Positions 1 through 8,548 of a stretch of DNA of 64,000 bases are shown in pieces (position 1 is the first letter of the stretch; the number at the start of each line of letters is the position of its first letter). Under the pieces are notes generated by a model. The model saw nothing but the letters and a program-made list of their open reading frames with translations, had not been told where the DNA came from and ran no database searches. Origin of the DNA: SHVO01 sp964576515 (GTDB taxonomy: Bacteria; Pseudomonadota; Alphaproteobacteria; Rhodospirillales; Rhodospirillaceae); NCBI GenBank assembly GCA_964576515.1, contig CAZNUW010000010.1, positions 1 through 64,000 on the forward strand. The letters are read 5' to 3'. The position numbers and the translations under genes are program-made.

Positions 1-136
1 ACACCCGATGCTGAATTAACATTCCACTCGGACCACTCAATGGGGGCCGGTCAATGGCGCGGGTTCAGCAACAATCTCCCGCACGAAATAACTCACGTCG
101 CTGCGCCGAAATTGGCACAATTTATTTCCATGCAGA

Positions 137-150
137 TTGATTCATATCAA
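137..150. promoter_or_regulatory. FNR/FixK/NNR-type box
   Basis: TTGAT-TCAT-ATCAA is an exact match to the TTGAT-N4-ATCAA consensus bound by Crp/Fnr-family oxygen or NO regulators. It lies 72 bases before the start codon of the SUMF1-fold gene. An AT-rich TATATA lies at 163-168, closer than the usual class II spacing, so activation or repression cannot be decided. The match is seen directly; which regulator binds is inference. Confidence 0.6.
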
Positions 151-221
151 TGACCTCTGACTATATAGCGAGTCCCAATTGAGCGTTTGCTGAGTCTCAT
201 ATTGCAACGCAGGAGGGACAC

Positions 222-1019
222 ATGAAGAGCGCTGGCACGTTTGGAAATGGGGCCGTTCTATCTTTCCTTTTATGCCTATGCGTGAGCCCGACTTTCGTTG
301 AAGCGCAGGAGCCCGGCTCAACCTTCAAGGATTGTGCGGAATGTCCCGAAATGATTGTCCTCCCGGGAGGGGCGTTTCTCATGGGCACAGCGGAAAACAC
401 ACAAAGCCAAGAACATACTAATGAGGGGCCGCAACGTCAGGTGACGCTTAAGCCCTTTGCAATTGGCAAGTTTGAAGTAACCCAGGCGCAATGGGAGGCT
501 GTAATGGGCAGCAACCCGAGCGCGAACAAAGAAGCTATCCTGCCGGTCGAGAACGTCTCGTGGAATGCTGCGAGCGACTTTGTTGAAAAACTAAGCGAAA
601 AAACCGGAAAATCTTATCGTTTACCAACAGAAGCTGAATGGGAATATGCCGCGCGGGCGGGTAGCACAACAGCCTATGAATTTGGAGATGACGCCGCGCG
701 GCTGAGTGACCACGGTTGGTTCGATGGAAACTCCGGTTGGGCGACTCATCCTGTGGGCGAGAAGCTGGCCAACAAATTTGGTTTGCACGACATGTATGGG
801 AATGTGTGGGAGTGGGTACAGGATTGTTTCCATGATAGTTACGTTGACGTTCCTGTCGATGGCAGCGCGGCTTCCGAGTACGCTGCGTGCGAGCGGGTTA
901 GTCGTGGTGGTTCCTGGTATGACGTTCCAGAGGTGGCGCGCTCAGCCTATCGCTACAAAGATGGGCCAGAAAATATTGTCAGCGGGATGGGTCTTCGGGT
1001 CGTGAAAACACCCCCGTAA
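222..1019 (+). CDS. Secreted SUMF1/FGE-sulfatase-fold protein (NirV-like?)
   Basis: 265 aa with a signal peptide (about 1-28, cleavage near VEA-QE) followed by a complete formylglycine-generating-enzyme fold: VLPGGAFLMG at 46-55, LPTEAEWEYAARAG at 134-147, MYGNVWEW at 191-198 and RGGSW at 228-232. In true FGE the RGGS motif is followed by a catalytic cysteine pair. Here the stretch is WYDVPEVARSAYR with no cysteine, so sulfatase activation is unlikely. The same fold occurs in NirV, encoded beside copper nitrite reductase, and the FNR-type box upstream makes that an attractive comparison, but no nirK is visible. A strong ribosome site (AGGAGG at 211-216) fixes the start. The gene is more A/T-rich than the rest of the window, suggesting transfer. 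Confidence 0.85.
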   Translation: MKSAGTFGNGAVLSFLLCLCVSPTFVEAQEPGSTFKDCAECPEMIVLPGGAFLMGTAENTQSQEHTNEGPQRQVTLKPFAIGKFEVTQAQWEAVMGSNPSANKEAILPVENVSWNAASDFVEKLSEKTGKSYRLPTEAEWEYAARAGSTTAYEFGDDAARLSDHGWFDGNSGWATHPVGEKLANKFGLHDMYGNVWEWVQDCFHDSYVDVPVDGSAASEYAACERVSRGGSWYDVPEVARSAYRYKDGPENIVSGMGLRVVKTPP

Positions 1020-1095
1020 GCTCACGACACGGGATTTTAGTGTTGTTCGAAGGACGCCGGAGCGTAATACGCCACTGGTGCCCACTTTCATCACT

Positions 1096-1251
1096 TACGG
1101 CACGCCATTCGCCGATTCGAACTTCTAAGAATGCTCGGCAATAGGAAGTGCCCGGCGTCGCTCACTCGCCGCGACAGGCTAGAGCCTGATCTCTAGCCTC
1201 CAGGTGTTCGGTATTTCATCAAAAATGGCGTGCCGTAGGGGATTCGAACTT
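1096..1251. repeat. Inverted plus direct repeat with tRNA 3'-end-like sequence
   Basis: TACGGCACGCCATT at 1096-1109 recurs as its exact reverse complement at 1224-1237, and GATTCGAACTT occurs directly at 1114-1124 and 1241-1251. Read on the minus strand, 1227-1250 gives a TTCGAAT T-loop, CCCCT half-stem and an acceptor-like end finishing in GCCA, like the last third of a tRNA. The 5' half of the T-stem does not pair, so no intact tRNA is present here. This resembles an attachment-site remnant left by an integrated element. Confidence 0.5.
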
Positions 1252-1415
1252 TATGGTTTCGAGTGTCCGCGCTCCATCCCGAATTTTTACCCCGCGCGAC
1301 TCGCGCCATGCACATCTTCGATTTTCCGGGCCACGAAATTTGCGTCGGCCGCAAAAATCGGATGACGAAAAATCCCGCCCGCGGGCAGCATATCCGCGCC
1401 ACGTACCGCCCGTGG

Positions 1416-1451
1416 TCCTGCGAAGCTCCGCGAAAGCGGAGCGAAGCAGGA
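1416..1451. repeat. 36-base two-step palindrome
   Basis: TCCTGC-GAA-GCTCCGC-GAAA-GCGGAGC-GAA-GCAGGA: two perfectly paired stems (6 and 7 bp) separated by symmetric GAA bulges and closed by a GAAA loop. It could be a dispersed REP-type element or a structured transcript end. No second copy was seen in the window. Confidence 0.6.
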
Positions 1452-1723
1452 TTGTCATCGTGAATCAGGAGAAAGGCCGCGCAGGCGCGCGCGTGCGGCG
1501 CGGCGCGTTAACGATATGTCGCGCGACGTCGCGTAAGCTTTTACGCGACACTTTTACGGCTAAGCCTTTGACGCCCCTCGAAAACGGGAAGTGTCGCGGT
1601 GTCGCGTGGAAGTCCCTGCCCCAATTTGAGGTGGAGTGAACCCCATTTTTGAGACGCGAGGAGTATCCGCATTGGCAGCGCGGCTATTGTGGTGCGGCGG
1701 AAAAGCCCAATGGTCGTTGGAAT

Positions 1724-3451
1724 TTATTCAGCCGCCGCGGCGCGCAGACTCGCGGTGGCCGCCGCGTCCACCTCTCCCGCCGCGTTGACGGCGACGCCGT
1801 AAAGCGCGCGCGCCGCGCCGACGCTGACGATCTCGTCCTTCACGTCGCGCGCGACCAAAGCCGGATCGCGTCGGCGGGGATCGCCCCACCCGCCGCCACC
1901 CGATGAGTGCAACACAAACTTCGGATTCTTGAGGGGACGTATGCCGTATCGCGGCAAGTCGTTCACGAGCTTGCCGTCGCTTTCGATGAAAACTTCGGAC
2001 ACGCTGCCCTCACCGCCGCCGTTCACGCCGAAGGCTGCATAGGTGACGCTCTCGTTACGGAAGTTGTGCACCACATCGCCGTCCACTTCGGCCTCGTAGT
2101 GGACGCCGCCGCCGCCGCGGCGCTCGCCGGCGCCCGCGCTGTCGGTGCGGATTTCCTGGCGGTGAATGCGGATCGGATAAAGGCGTTCGTAGGCTTCGAC
2201 GTTCGGGATGGTGAGCCCGCCGAGCGCGCCGAGAAGACCGATTTGATGGAAGCCGTCCCGCTCGGCCACCGCGCCGGCGGCCGAAAGGCCGTTCCAATGA
2301 TAAAGGACGAAAGCTTCGCCCGCGGCGTTCTTGCCGGTGGAGGAGCCGTGGGCGTTCTTTGCCCACCCGGCGCAGGCGCGGCCGGTATCGGCTTTCGCCA
2401 AAGCTTTCCACACCGCGTGAACGATCTCTTGGCCCATGTACACGGTGCTCATGGTTTGCGGCGCGGGCGCCTCGGGGTTGACGAGCGATCCCTTGGGCAG
2501 GATGAGCGTCGCGGACCGGAAGGTGCCCTCATTGATCGGGAAGTCGCCGCCCAGGAACGAGGCGAGGCCCACGTAAGTCAGTGAGTGGGTGTTGGCGACC
2601 GGGCTGTTCTTGAAGCCCTTCATCTGCTTGTCGGTGCCGGTGAAATCAACGGTGAGCTTGTCGCCGGCGATGGTGAGGGTAACGTGGATGTTGAACCTTC
2701 CGGTGCTGAAGCAATCGGTGTCGGTGTGTTCGTCGCCCGTGTACACACCGTCGGGCAGACCCGCGACCACTTGCCGGAATCTGGCGTCCGCGTGATCGAG
2801 CACCGCGTCGAAAATCGCCGCGGTCGTTTCGGGCCCAAGCTCCTGGGCCAGCGCGACGATGCGCTCGCCGCCGACGCGCGTCGCGCCGATCATGGCCTGG
2901 AGATCCCCATCAAGGAGTTCCGGCGTGCGGGTGTTGAGAAGGATGAGTTGCCAGAGGTCCTTGCGGTATTCGCCTTTGTCGACCACGCGCACAGGGGGAA
3001 GGCGAAGGCCCTCCTGAAAAATATCCGTCGCCTCGGCGTTGTAGGTTCCCGCCGAGCCGCCGCCGATGTCGGATTGGTGCGCGCGATCGCAGGCGAAGGC
3101 GACGAGTTTGCCCGCGACAAACACCGGGCTTGCCATCACCCAGTCGGGGAGATGATTTCCGCCCGCGACGTAGGGATCGTTCATGAGGAAGGCGTCGCCG
3201 TCGTGGATGTCGTCTCCGAAGGCTTTGAGCAGGGCGCGGATCGCGAAGCCGCCGCCGGCGGCGTGGGCGGGCAGGCCGTCGGCTTGGCTGATGATCTGGC
3301 CGTCGCGGCTGGTGATGTAGCAACTGAAGTCGTGCGCCTGACTGAAGATGGGCGAAAGGGCTGTCTGCGACATCACCCAGCCCATGTGCCGGCAGATGTG
3401 ATCCAGCCGGTTCTGGGTCAGCGCCATCAAGATCGGATCGGATTTCATCAT
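1724..3451 (-). CDS. hyuB: Hydantoinase B/oxoprolinase family subunit
   Basis: 575 aa covering the whole HyuB family, with characteristic blocks FSCYITSRDGQIISQADGLP near residue 42, DAFLMNDPYVAGGNHLPD near 85, and a glycine-rich C-terminal part (SSGGGGWGDPRRRDP). HyuB works with HyuA in ATP-dependent opening of cyclic amides such as N-methylhydantoin or 5-oxoproline; substrate cannot be deduced. It is the last gene of a leftward set, 18 bases behind hyuA. ATG at 3451 and a second ATG at 3448 are both possible starts. Confidence 0.9.
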   Translation of the reverse strand: MMKSDPILMALTQNRLDHICRHMGWVMSQTALSPIFSQAHDFSCYITSRDGQIISQADGLPAHAAGGGFAIRALLKAFGDDIHDGDAFLMNDPYVAGGNHLPDWVMASPVFVAGKLVAFACDRAHQSDIGGGSAGTYNAEATDIFQEGLRLPPVRVVDKGEYRKDLWQLILLNTRTPELLDGDLQAMIGATRVGGERIVALAQELGPETTAAIFDAVLDHADARFRQVVAGLPDGVYTGDEHTDTDCFSTGRFNIHVTLTIAGDKLTVDFTGTDKQMKGFKNSPVANTHSLTYVGLASFLGGDFPINEGTFRSATLILPKGSLVNPEAPAPQTMSTVYMGQEIVHAVWKALAKADTGRACAGWAKNAHGSSTGKNAAGEAFVLYHWNGLSAAGAVAERDGFHQIGLLGALGGLTIPNVEAYERLYPIRIHRQEIRTDSAGAGERRGGGGVHYEAEVDGDVVHNFRNESVTYAAFGVNGGGEGSVSEVFIESDGKLVNDLPRYGIRPLKNPKFVLHSSGGGGWGDPRRRDPALVARDVKDEIVSVGAARALYGVAVNAAGEVDAAATASLRAAAAE

Positions 3452-3469
3452 CGACGACCTGAGCTCCGA

Positions 3470-5512
3470 CTACTTCAGTTCAATCAGGAAGTTGCCGGCG
3501 GCGTCCACGGTCACATGATCGTCGGGCCCGGCATACAAGGTCATAGTCCGCTCCTCGATGATGAGCGGACCTTGCAGCGTGTGTCCGGCGGCAAGACCGT
3601 CACCCCGGTACACCGGAATATCTTGCCACTCCCGGCGTCGATCGAGGAAGACGCGGCGTTTGCCCGAGGGACTGGGCAAGCCTGCGGCTTTGACATGGGC
3701 CGGCGCCGCGAGCGGCGAGGCGGCGATGGTCGCCACGACCCGTAAGGCCGTGATGCGAATGGGCGTAATGGGCTTGATGTGGCCGTAGAGGCGGCGGTGG
3801 TCGGCCTCGAACCGGCCCTTGAGGGTGGCGAGCGTATCGGAGGCGGGATCGTAGTCCACCTGCACGGCCCGCATCTGCCCCTTGTAGACAAGGTCGATCA
3901 CACGCCGCAGATGCGGCCTTGTCCCTCCGCCTTCGCCGGCGAGTTCGCCGAGGGCGGACTCGGAAAGCGCGGCGAAGATTTTCGGGAGCTGAGCCAGTTC
4001 ATCTTCCGCGAGCGATACATCGTAAACGCGATAGACATCGTGGCGGATATCGCTGTCGAGCATGCCAAGGGCGCAGAAGGCCCCTGCATGGCGCGGCACA
4101 TAGACTTTCTTACAGCCGAGGGCGCGCCCGACTGTCGCGCCGTGCATGGGCCCCGCGCCGCCCGCCGCGATGAGGACATAGCGGGCGGGATCGAGACCGC
4201 GCTTCACGCTGATCTCCTCGACCGCATGCAGAAGGTTCTGTTCGAGGAGTTGGATCATACCGGCGGCGGCGCCCTCGTCGCTGAGCTTCAGCGGTTTCGC
4301 GACGTTCTCGCCGCAGGCCTTTTTCGCCTTCGCGCCATCGATAACGACAGAGCCGTCGCCGATGGCGCCTTCCCGCATGCGACCAAGCACCACAAGGGCG
4401 TCGGTGGTGGTGGCGTCGGTGCCGCCGCGGCCGTAGCAGGCCGGACCGGGCATGGCGCCCGCGCCTTGCGGGCCGCAATGAAGAAGCCCAGCGGCATCCA
4501 CGCGCGCGATGGTGCCGCCGCCCGCGCCGACCGTATGAATATCGATGGCGGGCATCGCGACGTAGTATCCGGCGATATCGAAGCCGTCGACGATCTGGGC
4601 GCGGCCCGATTGCAGCATGCTGACATCGCAGCTCGTGCCGCCGATCTCCATGCAGATGAGGTTGTCGCTGCCGCAGAGCCGGCCGAAATAGCGCATCGCG
4701 CCGATCCCGGCGGCGGGACCGGAGAGACACAAAGCGACGGGCGCCTTGCTGACGCGGCTGAGGCTGATGGCGCCGCCGTTGCTTTGCACGAGCGTAACCT
4801 CGCCCTTGAAGCCCAGTTCCTTCAGGCGCGCCCTCAGCGCTTCGAGGTACGTCACCACGCGTTTGCGGATGAAGGCGTCGATGACGGTGGTGGAGCCGCG
4901 CTCATACTCGCCGAGGATCGGCGCCAGACGCGACGAGAGCGAGACGGCCATCTCCGGCGCCGTGGCGCGGATCACCTCGGCGGCTTGCTCCTCGTGCGCG
5001 CCGTTGACGTAAGCGTTGAGGAAACACACCGCGACGGTCTCGACGCCTTCGCCTTTGAATGCAGCGAGGGCGTCCTTGATGTCGGCTTCGGAAAGCGGAG
5101 CAAGCTCCTTGCCATGGACATCGATGCGGCCGTGAATGCCTTTGCGCAGGTAGCGCGGCACCAACGGTTCGGCGAAGGGCGTGCGGTGATCCCAGGGATT
5201 GGGCCGGATGCCGCGGCGGATCTCGAGACTGTCGCGGAAGCCGTGGGTGGTCAGCATGCCGACTTTGGCGCCCTTGCGCTCAAGGACGGTGTTGGTGGCG
5301 ATGGTCGATCCATGCACGAACCAGCCGCAATCGCCGAGCAATTGCGCGACGGAGACGCCAAGGCCCTTGGCGGCGGCGGCGACCGCGTCGAGCACGCCGC
5401 GACTGGGGTCCGCGGGTACGGAGGGCACCTTAAAGACGGCGAGCGCGCCGCCGTCTTGTTCCACGACCAGGTCGGTGAAGGTTCCGCCGACGTCGACTCC
5501 GATGCGATTCAT
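3470..5512 (-). CDS. hyuA: Hydantoinase A/oxoprolinase family subunit
   Basis: 680 aa. It begins MNRIGVDVGGTFTDLVV, the phosphate-binding start of the ASKHA-fold hydantoinase A family, followed by HGSTIATNTVLERKGAKVG near residue 68 and a second ATPase block (MEIGGTSCDVSML) near 300. HyuA supplies ATP-dependent activation for ring opening with HyuB. Length fits the bacterial HyuA form; the eukaryotic-type 5-oxoprolinase would be one fused chain of about 1,280 aa. The genes sit behind a polyamine-type binding protein on the same strand, suggesting a scavenging operon for a cyclic nitrogen compound, which is inference. Confidence 0.9.
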   Translation of the reverse strand: MNRIGVDVGGTFTDLVVEQDGGALAVFKVPSVPADPSRGVLDAVAAAAKGLGVSVAQLLGDCGWFVHGSTIATNTVLERKGAKVGMLTTHGFRDSLEIRRGIRPNPWDHRTPFAEPLVPRYLRKGIHGRIDVHGKELAPLSEADIKDALAAFKGEGVETVAVCFLNAYVNGAHEEQAAEVIRATAPEMAVSLSSRLAPILGEYERGSTTVIDAFIRKRVVTYLEALRARLKELGFKGEVTLVQSNGGAISLSRVSKAPVALCLSGPAAGIGAMRYFGRLCGSDNLICMEIGGTSCDVSMLQSGRAQIVDGFDIAGYYVAMPAIDIHTVGAGGGTIARVDAAGLLHCGPQGAGAMPGPACYGRGGTDATTTDALVVLGRMREGAIGDGSVVIDGAKAKKACGENVAKPLKLSDEGAAAGMIQLLEQNLLHAVEEISVKRGLDPARYVLIAAGGAGPMHGATVGRALGCKKVYVPRHAGAFCALGMLDSDIRHDVYRVYDVSLAEDELAQLPKIFAALSESALGELAGEGGGTRPHLRRVIDLVYKGQMRAVQVDYDPASDTLATLKGRFEADHRRLYGHIKPITPIRITALRVVATIAASPLAAPAHVKAAGLPSPSGKRRVFLDRRREWQDIPVYRGDGLAAGHTLQGPLIIEERTMTLYAGPDDHVTVDAAGNFLIELK

Positions 5513-5651
5513 GCGATCACTTCTTATATGGGAATTTTGTGTTGCCGACGGCGGGTGAACTCGTGGCCATGGCCACGCCGCGCTGTCCGGTGCGCTTGCA
5601 GCGACCGATAATCGTAAAAGTCATCTTGAATCCCTGTTTGAGCCGACGGAT

Positions 5652-6743
5652 CTAAGCCGCCTTCACTTCATTCCAAATGTCGTTCCAGCGGGACCGGTTC
5701 GTGAGGTTGCCTTTGAAGGTGAGACGGCCGAAGGCCTTCGGATCGATGCCAAGATCGGCGACGAGTTTCGGCTCGAGGCGATCCACCGCGGCTTTCGACG
5801 CCGGGGCATAGCTGTTGTAGCGGGCCATCATCTCGCCGTGCGCGGGGCTCAGCGTGAAGTTGGCGAATTCCTCGACAAGGGCGAGCTTCTTTGTCCCCTT
5901 CACTGCCGAGACCGACTCGCTCCAACCGAGCGCGCCTTCCTTCGGCCAGACCCAGCCGGCGTCGATGCCGGCTTTCTTCAAGGGGTCGATCACGTTGAGG
6001 AAGGACCAGGCGACGACCACTTCGCCCGAGCCAAGCATGGTCTGGAGGTCGGCCACGTTCTTCCAGTAGGCGCGCAAGAGCGGTTTCTGCGAGATGAGAA
6101 GCTTCTTTACTTCCTGAAGCGCTTTCTCGTCCATGTTGGTCGGGTCCTTGATGCCGAGCATGAGCGCGCCCATGCACAAGGTGTCCTCGGCATCGTCGCG
6201 CAAGGCGATGCGGCCTTTCCATTTGGGATCGAACAAGGCGCTCATGGAATCCAGGTCGCCGGTGACCTTGCGGTTGAAGGCCATCGCGTTGGCGCCCCAG
6301 ACAAACGGTACGCCGTAAAGCTTGCCGTCGACGGTCCAATTCGGATCGTTCTGGAACTCGGGAAACAAATCCTTACGGTAAGTCATCTTGGCCGGATCGA
6401 GCGGCTCGAGCAGGCCGGCGCGCACGGAGAGCGCGACAAAGTGCTGTGCCGGCACGACCATGTCGTAGAGTTTGGTGCCGCCGCCGCGCAGCTTGGCCAC
6501 CATTTCATCTGAACTGGAAAAGAAGGTCGGGCGAATATCGATATTGACCGTCGTCTTGGTCAGGTCGACGAACGGCTTCTCACCCCAGCTCGACCAGGTG
6601 AAGTAATTGAGCGTGCGGTCGGCCTGGGCCCGCGCGCCGCCGGGAAGCGCCGATAGGCCCAAGGTGGCCGCGAGCGCCTTCAGGGTCTGGCGGCGTGTCA
6701 TGCCCGTGGGCAGAAGAACATTGAGGTCGAGCTTATCGGTCAT
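5652..6743 (-). CDS. Tat-exported polyamine-type ABC substrate-binding protein
   Basis: 363 aa. The N-terminus has a twin-arginine signal (TRRQTLKALAATLGLSALPG, residues 16-35) with cleavage near ARA-QA. The mature part is a PotD/PotF-like periplasmic binding protein (NYFTWSSW, LYDMVVPAQHFV, YGVPFVWGANAMAFNR). No permease or ATPase gene lies in the window, so it is an orphan that must share a transporter or act as a receptor. It precedes hyuA by 139 bases on the same strand and is probably the first gene of that transcript. The ligand is not predictable. Confidence 0.85.
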   Translation of the reverse strand: MTDKLDLNVLLPTGMTRRQTLKALAATLGLSALPGGARAQADRTLNYFTWSSWGEKPFVDLTKTTVNIDIRPTFFSSSDEMVAKLRGGGTKLYDMVVPAQHFVALSVRAGLLEPLDPAKMTYRKDLFPEFQNDPNWTVDGKLYGVPFVWGANAMAFNRKVTGDLDSMSALFDPKWKGRIALRDDAEDTLCMGALMLGIKDPTNMDEKALQEVKKLLISQKPLLRAYWKNVADLQTMLGSGEVVVAWSFLNVIDPLKKAGIDAGWVWPKEGALGWSESVSAVKGTKKLALVEEFANFTLSPAHGEMMARYNSYAPASKAAVDRLEPKLVADLGIDPKAFGRLTFKGNLTNRSRWNDIWNEVKAA

Positions 6744-6755
6744 TCGCCACCTTTT

Positions 6756-6863
6756 GCCGCCGTCAATTTCGATCTGGTGAAGAATGTCACGACCACCGCG
6801 TCGGACGAAAGGGTGAAGGTGAAGGCGCGGATGGGGAAGACGCTGATCCGCGAGGTTTTCTAA
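6756..6863 (+). pseudogene. Tail of a lost coding sequence
   Basis: A 35-codon frame ending in TAA at 6861 reads as ordinary protein (for example FDLVKNVTTTASDERVKVKA, ending KTLIREVF). Almost every third base is G or C, as in the real genes around it. It has no start codon and runs leftward into the 5' end of the opposite-strand binding-protein gene. I do not recognise the family; the likeliest reading is a deletion remnant. Confidence 0.35.
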
Positions 6864-7027
6864 ACAGACCTCGCGCCCGTGTAACCGGCTGTGAACGGTC
6901 TCACGGGCCTATGGGAATTTACCGCTCAATTCTTGACGTCAACTCCACATCACGATGACTATGGGGATGCCGCCGAAACGCTGAAAAGTTCTCCGTCGCT
7001 ACGTCCTTCTCACATCTCCAGGGTCTC

Positions 7028-8026
7028 ATGTCCCACGAAGTCGTTCTTGTCGGCGCTCAGGATTATTTCTTCGATCCGGTCGCCGAGGCGGTGAAGGCCA
7101 AGGGCTATACCCCTGTACGCTACCGTTCGGTTGAGGCGTTCCGGGCGGCGCCGCACCCACTCGCGCGCGCGGTTGTGCTCTACGCCGCGAGCTACTGCCC
7201 GGTCTCGCGCGAAGATATGACCGCCGCGCCTAAGCTGCGCGCCGTCATCTCGCCCTGGACCGGCACCGAGGGCTTCGACGAGCGCGCGGCCACCGAACTC
7301 GGCATCGTCGTCGGCAACGGTCATGTCCCGGAGAACACCGATAGCCTGGCCGAGGGCACCGTACTCATGATCCTGGCTTGCATGTACGACTTCGACGGCA
7401 CACGGGAGCGGTTCAGGAGACTGGACTGGGCGTTACCGCTGCTCTCGGCCCGCATGCTGAAGGGCAAAACCGTCGGCCTCCTGGGCTACGGGGCCATCGC
7501 GCGCGGCATCGTCCAGCGCCTCGGCGGCTGGGGCGTCGATTTTCTCGCCACCACCCGCCACCCGCCGACGGAGACGTCTCACCCTGTGCGCTTTCTTCCG
7601 CTTGAGGACATGCTCCGCGCCAGCGACGTGGTGTGTGTCCTGGCGCCGCTCACGGCGGAAACGCGCGGCATGCTCGACGGCCGACGCCTCGCCTTGATGA
7701 AGCGCGGGTCCATTCTCGTCGGCATGTCCCGCGGCGGCGTCATCGACGAGGCGGCCCTGGTCGAACTCGCGAACCGCGATCACTTCGGCGCCGTCGGTCT
7801 GGATGTCTATGGGACCGAACCGCTTCCCGCGGACAGCCCGATCCGCGTCCTCAAGAACGCCGTGCTGACGCCGCACAGCATTGGCCTGACCCAGGAAGCG
7901 CGCCGCGTTCAGATCGACGCCGGCGTCGTCAATGTCACCCGCGTCCTCGACGGCGCGCCGCCGATCTACGTGCGCAATCCGGACGTCCTGACGCGCTGGC
8001 GGGGAGATGCTCCGGCCTCTCGGTAA
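7028..8026 (+). CDS. D-isomer-specific 2-hydroxyacid dehydrogenase
   Basis: 332 aa, NAD(P)-dependent oxidoreductase of the D-lactate/phosphoglycerate dehydrogenase family. The Rossmann motif GLLGYGAIARGI lies near residue 150. The catalytic set is visible: arginine in MSRGGVIDEAAL, glutamate in YGTEPLP, and histidine in TPHSIG. It is divergent from the binding-protein/hyuAB transcript, with 284 bases between. The last 16 bases of the gene belong to a duplicated segment that also carries a terminator. Substrate unknown; a link to hyuAB products is only positional. Confidence 0.85.
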   Translation: MSHEVVLVGAQDYFFDPVAEAVKAKGYTPVRYRSVEAFRAAPHPLARAVVLYAASYCPVSREDMTAAPKLRAVISPWTGTEGFDERAATELGIVVGNGHVPENTDSLAEGTVLMILACMYDFDGTRERFRRLDWALPLLSARMLKGKTVGLLGYGAIARGIVQRLGGWGVDFLATTRHPPTETSHPVRFLPLEDMLRASDVVCVLAPLTAETRGMLDGRRLALMKRGSILVGMSRGGVIDEAALVELANRDHFGAVGLDVYGTEPLPADSPIRVLKNAVLTPHSIGLTQEARRVQIDAGVVNVTRVLDGAPPIYVRNPDVLTRWRGDAPASR

Positions 8027-8027
8027 C

Positions 8028-8062
8028 AAAAAAGCGCGCCACTCACTGGGGCGCGCTTTTTT
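8028..8062. terminator. Bidirectional rho-independent terminator, copy 1
   Basis: A perfect 13-bp stem (AAAAAAGCGCGCC and GGCGCGCTTTTTT) with a 9-base loop and T-runs on both strands, starting two bases after the dehydrogenase stop codon. It would end that gene rightward and anything arriving from the right. Confidence 0.85.
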
Positions 8063-8090
8063 GGAGGGTTGATGGTGGAGCTGAGCGGGC

Positions 8091-8141
8091 CCGCGCGCGA
8101 AGCGCGCAATACAACGCCGCGCGCGAAGCGCGCGATACAAC
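8091..8141. repeat. Two 25-base direct repeats with GCGCGC-GAA-GCGCGC core
   Basis: 8091-8115 and 8117-8141 differ at one base. Each holds a self-complementary core of six pairs around GAA followed by an ATACAAC tail. They lie in the spacer between the two duplicated terminators and may have promoted the duplication. Function unknown. Confidence 0.8.
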
Positions 8142-8177
8142 AAAGCCGATCCCGCGGAACTCCGGCCCGTCGGCAAC

Positions 8178-8212
8178 AAAAAAGCGCGCCACTGACCGGG
8201 GCGCGCTTTTTT
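8178..8212. terminator. Bidirectional rho-independent terminator, copy 2
   Basis: The same 13-bp stem as copy 1 with a slightly different loop. It lies just past the 3' end of tRNA-Ala and is the natural terminator of that leftward tRNA transcript. Confidence 0.85.
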
Positions 8213-8222
8213 GGAGGGTTGA

Positions 8223-8298
<76 letters not shown>

Positions 8299-8548
8299 GC
8301 ATCAACGTCTTTGGATGTTCCGGCGCGAAGGGGTCGCCCCCAGGGCCGAAGCGGGCGGGAGAATGGTGCGAACGGCTCAAGAAGTCAAGCAACCGCAAGC
8401 ACTTGATTGATCGGAGAAATTAAGGGGTAAGGGCCCCCCTCCCTTGCACCCCCGGGCGGGCCTCATTAGGTTCGGTGTCCCTGGGGCGTCCACCGGCTGG
8501 CGGCGCGCCCTTCGCGACCCGATTTCAGCCCCCGTCACCAAGAGGCCC

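Larger units (their letters stand above)
1020..1723. other. Gene-poor 704-base stretch, probable island edge
   Basis: No convincing gene. It holds the tRNA-like scar at 1096-1251, a strong hairpin at 1416-1451, and a second hairpin at 1528-1549 (GTCGCGTAA, 4-base loop, TTACGCGAC). Base composition shifts from A/T-richer on the left to G/C-rich on the right across this stretch. Open frames inside it have arginine/proline-rich, low-complexity translations and no ribosome site. Confidence 0.5.

Noticed and set aside
222..1019. True formylglycine-generating enzyme (sulfatase activator)
   Set aside because: The catalytic cysteine pair after RGGS is absent and no sulfatase gene is nearby.
1227..1300. 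Intact tRNA gene on the minus strand
   Set aside because: Only the 3' third is tRNA-like; the T-stem 5' strand does not pair and no anticodon arm can be drawn.
1253..1639. 128-codon frame in the gene-poor left stretch
   Set aside because: Arg/Pro-rich translation, no ribosome site, and it runs through a strong hairpin; not supported as a gene.
3779..5611. 610-codon frame antisense to hyuA
   Set aside because: Same GC-driven shadow; no recognisable domain and no ribosome site.
8073..8089. Second tRNA-Ala gene
   Set aside because: The left copy carries only the 3' end of the tRNA; the rest is replaced by unrelated repeats.
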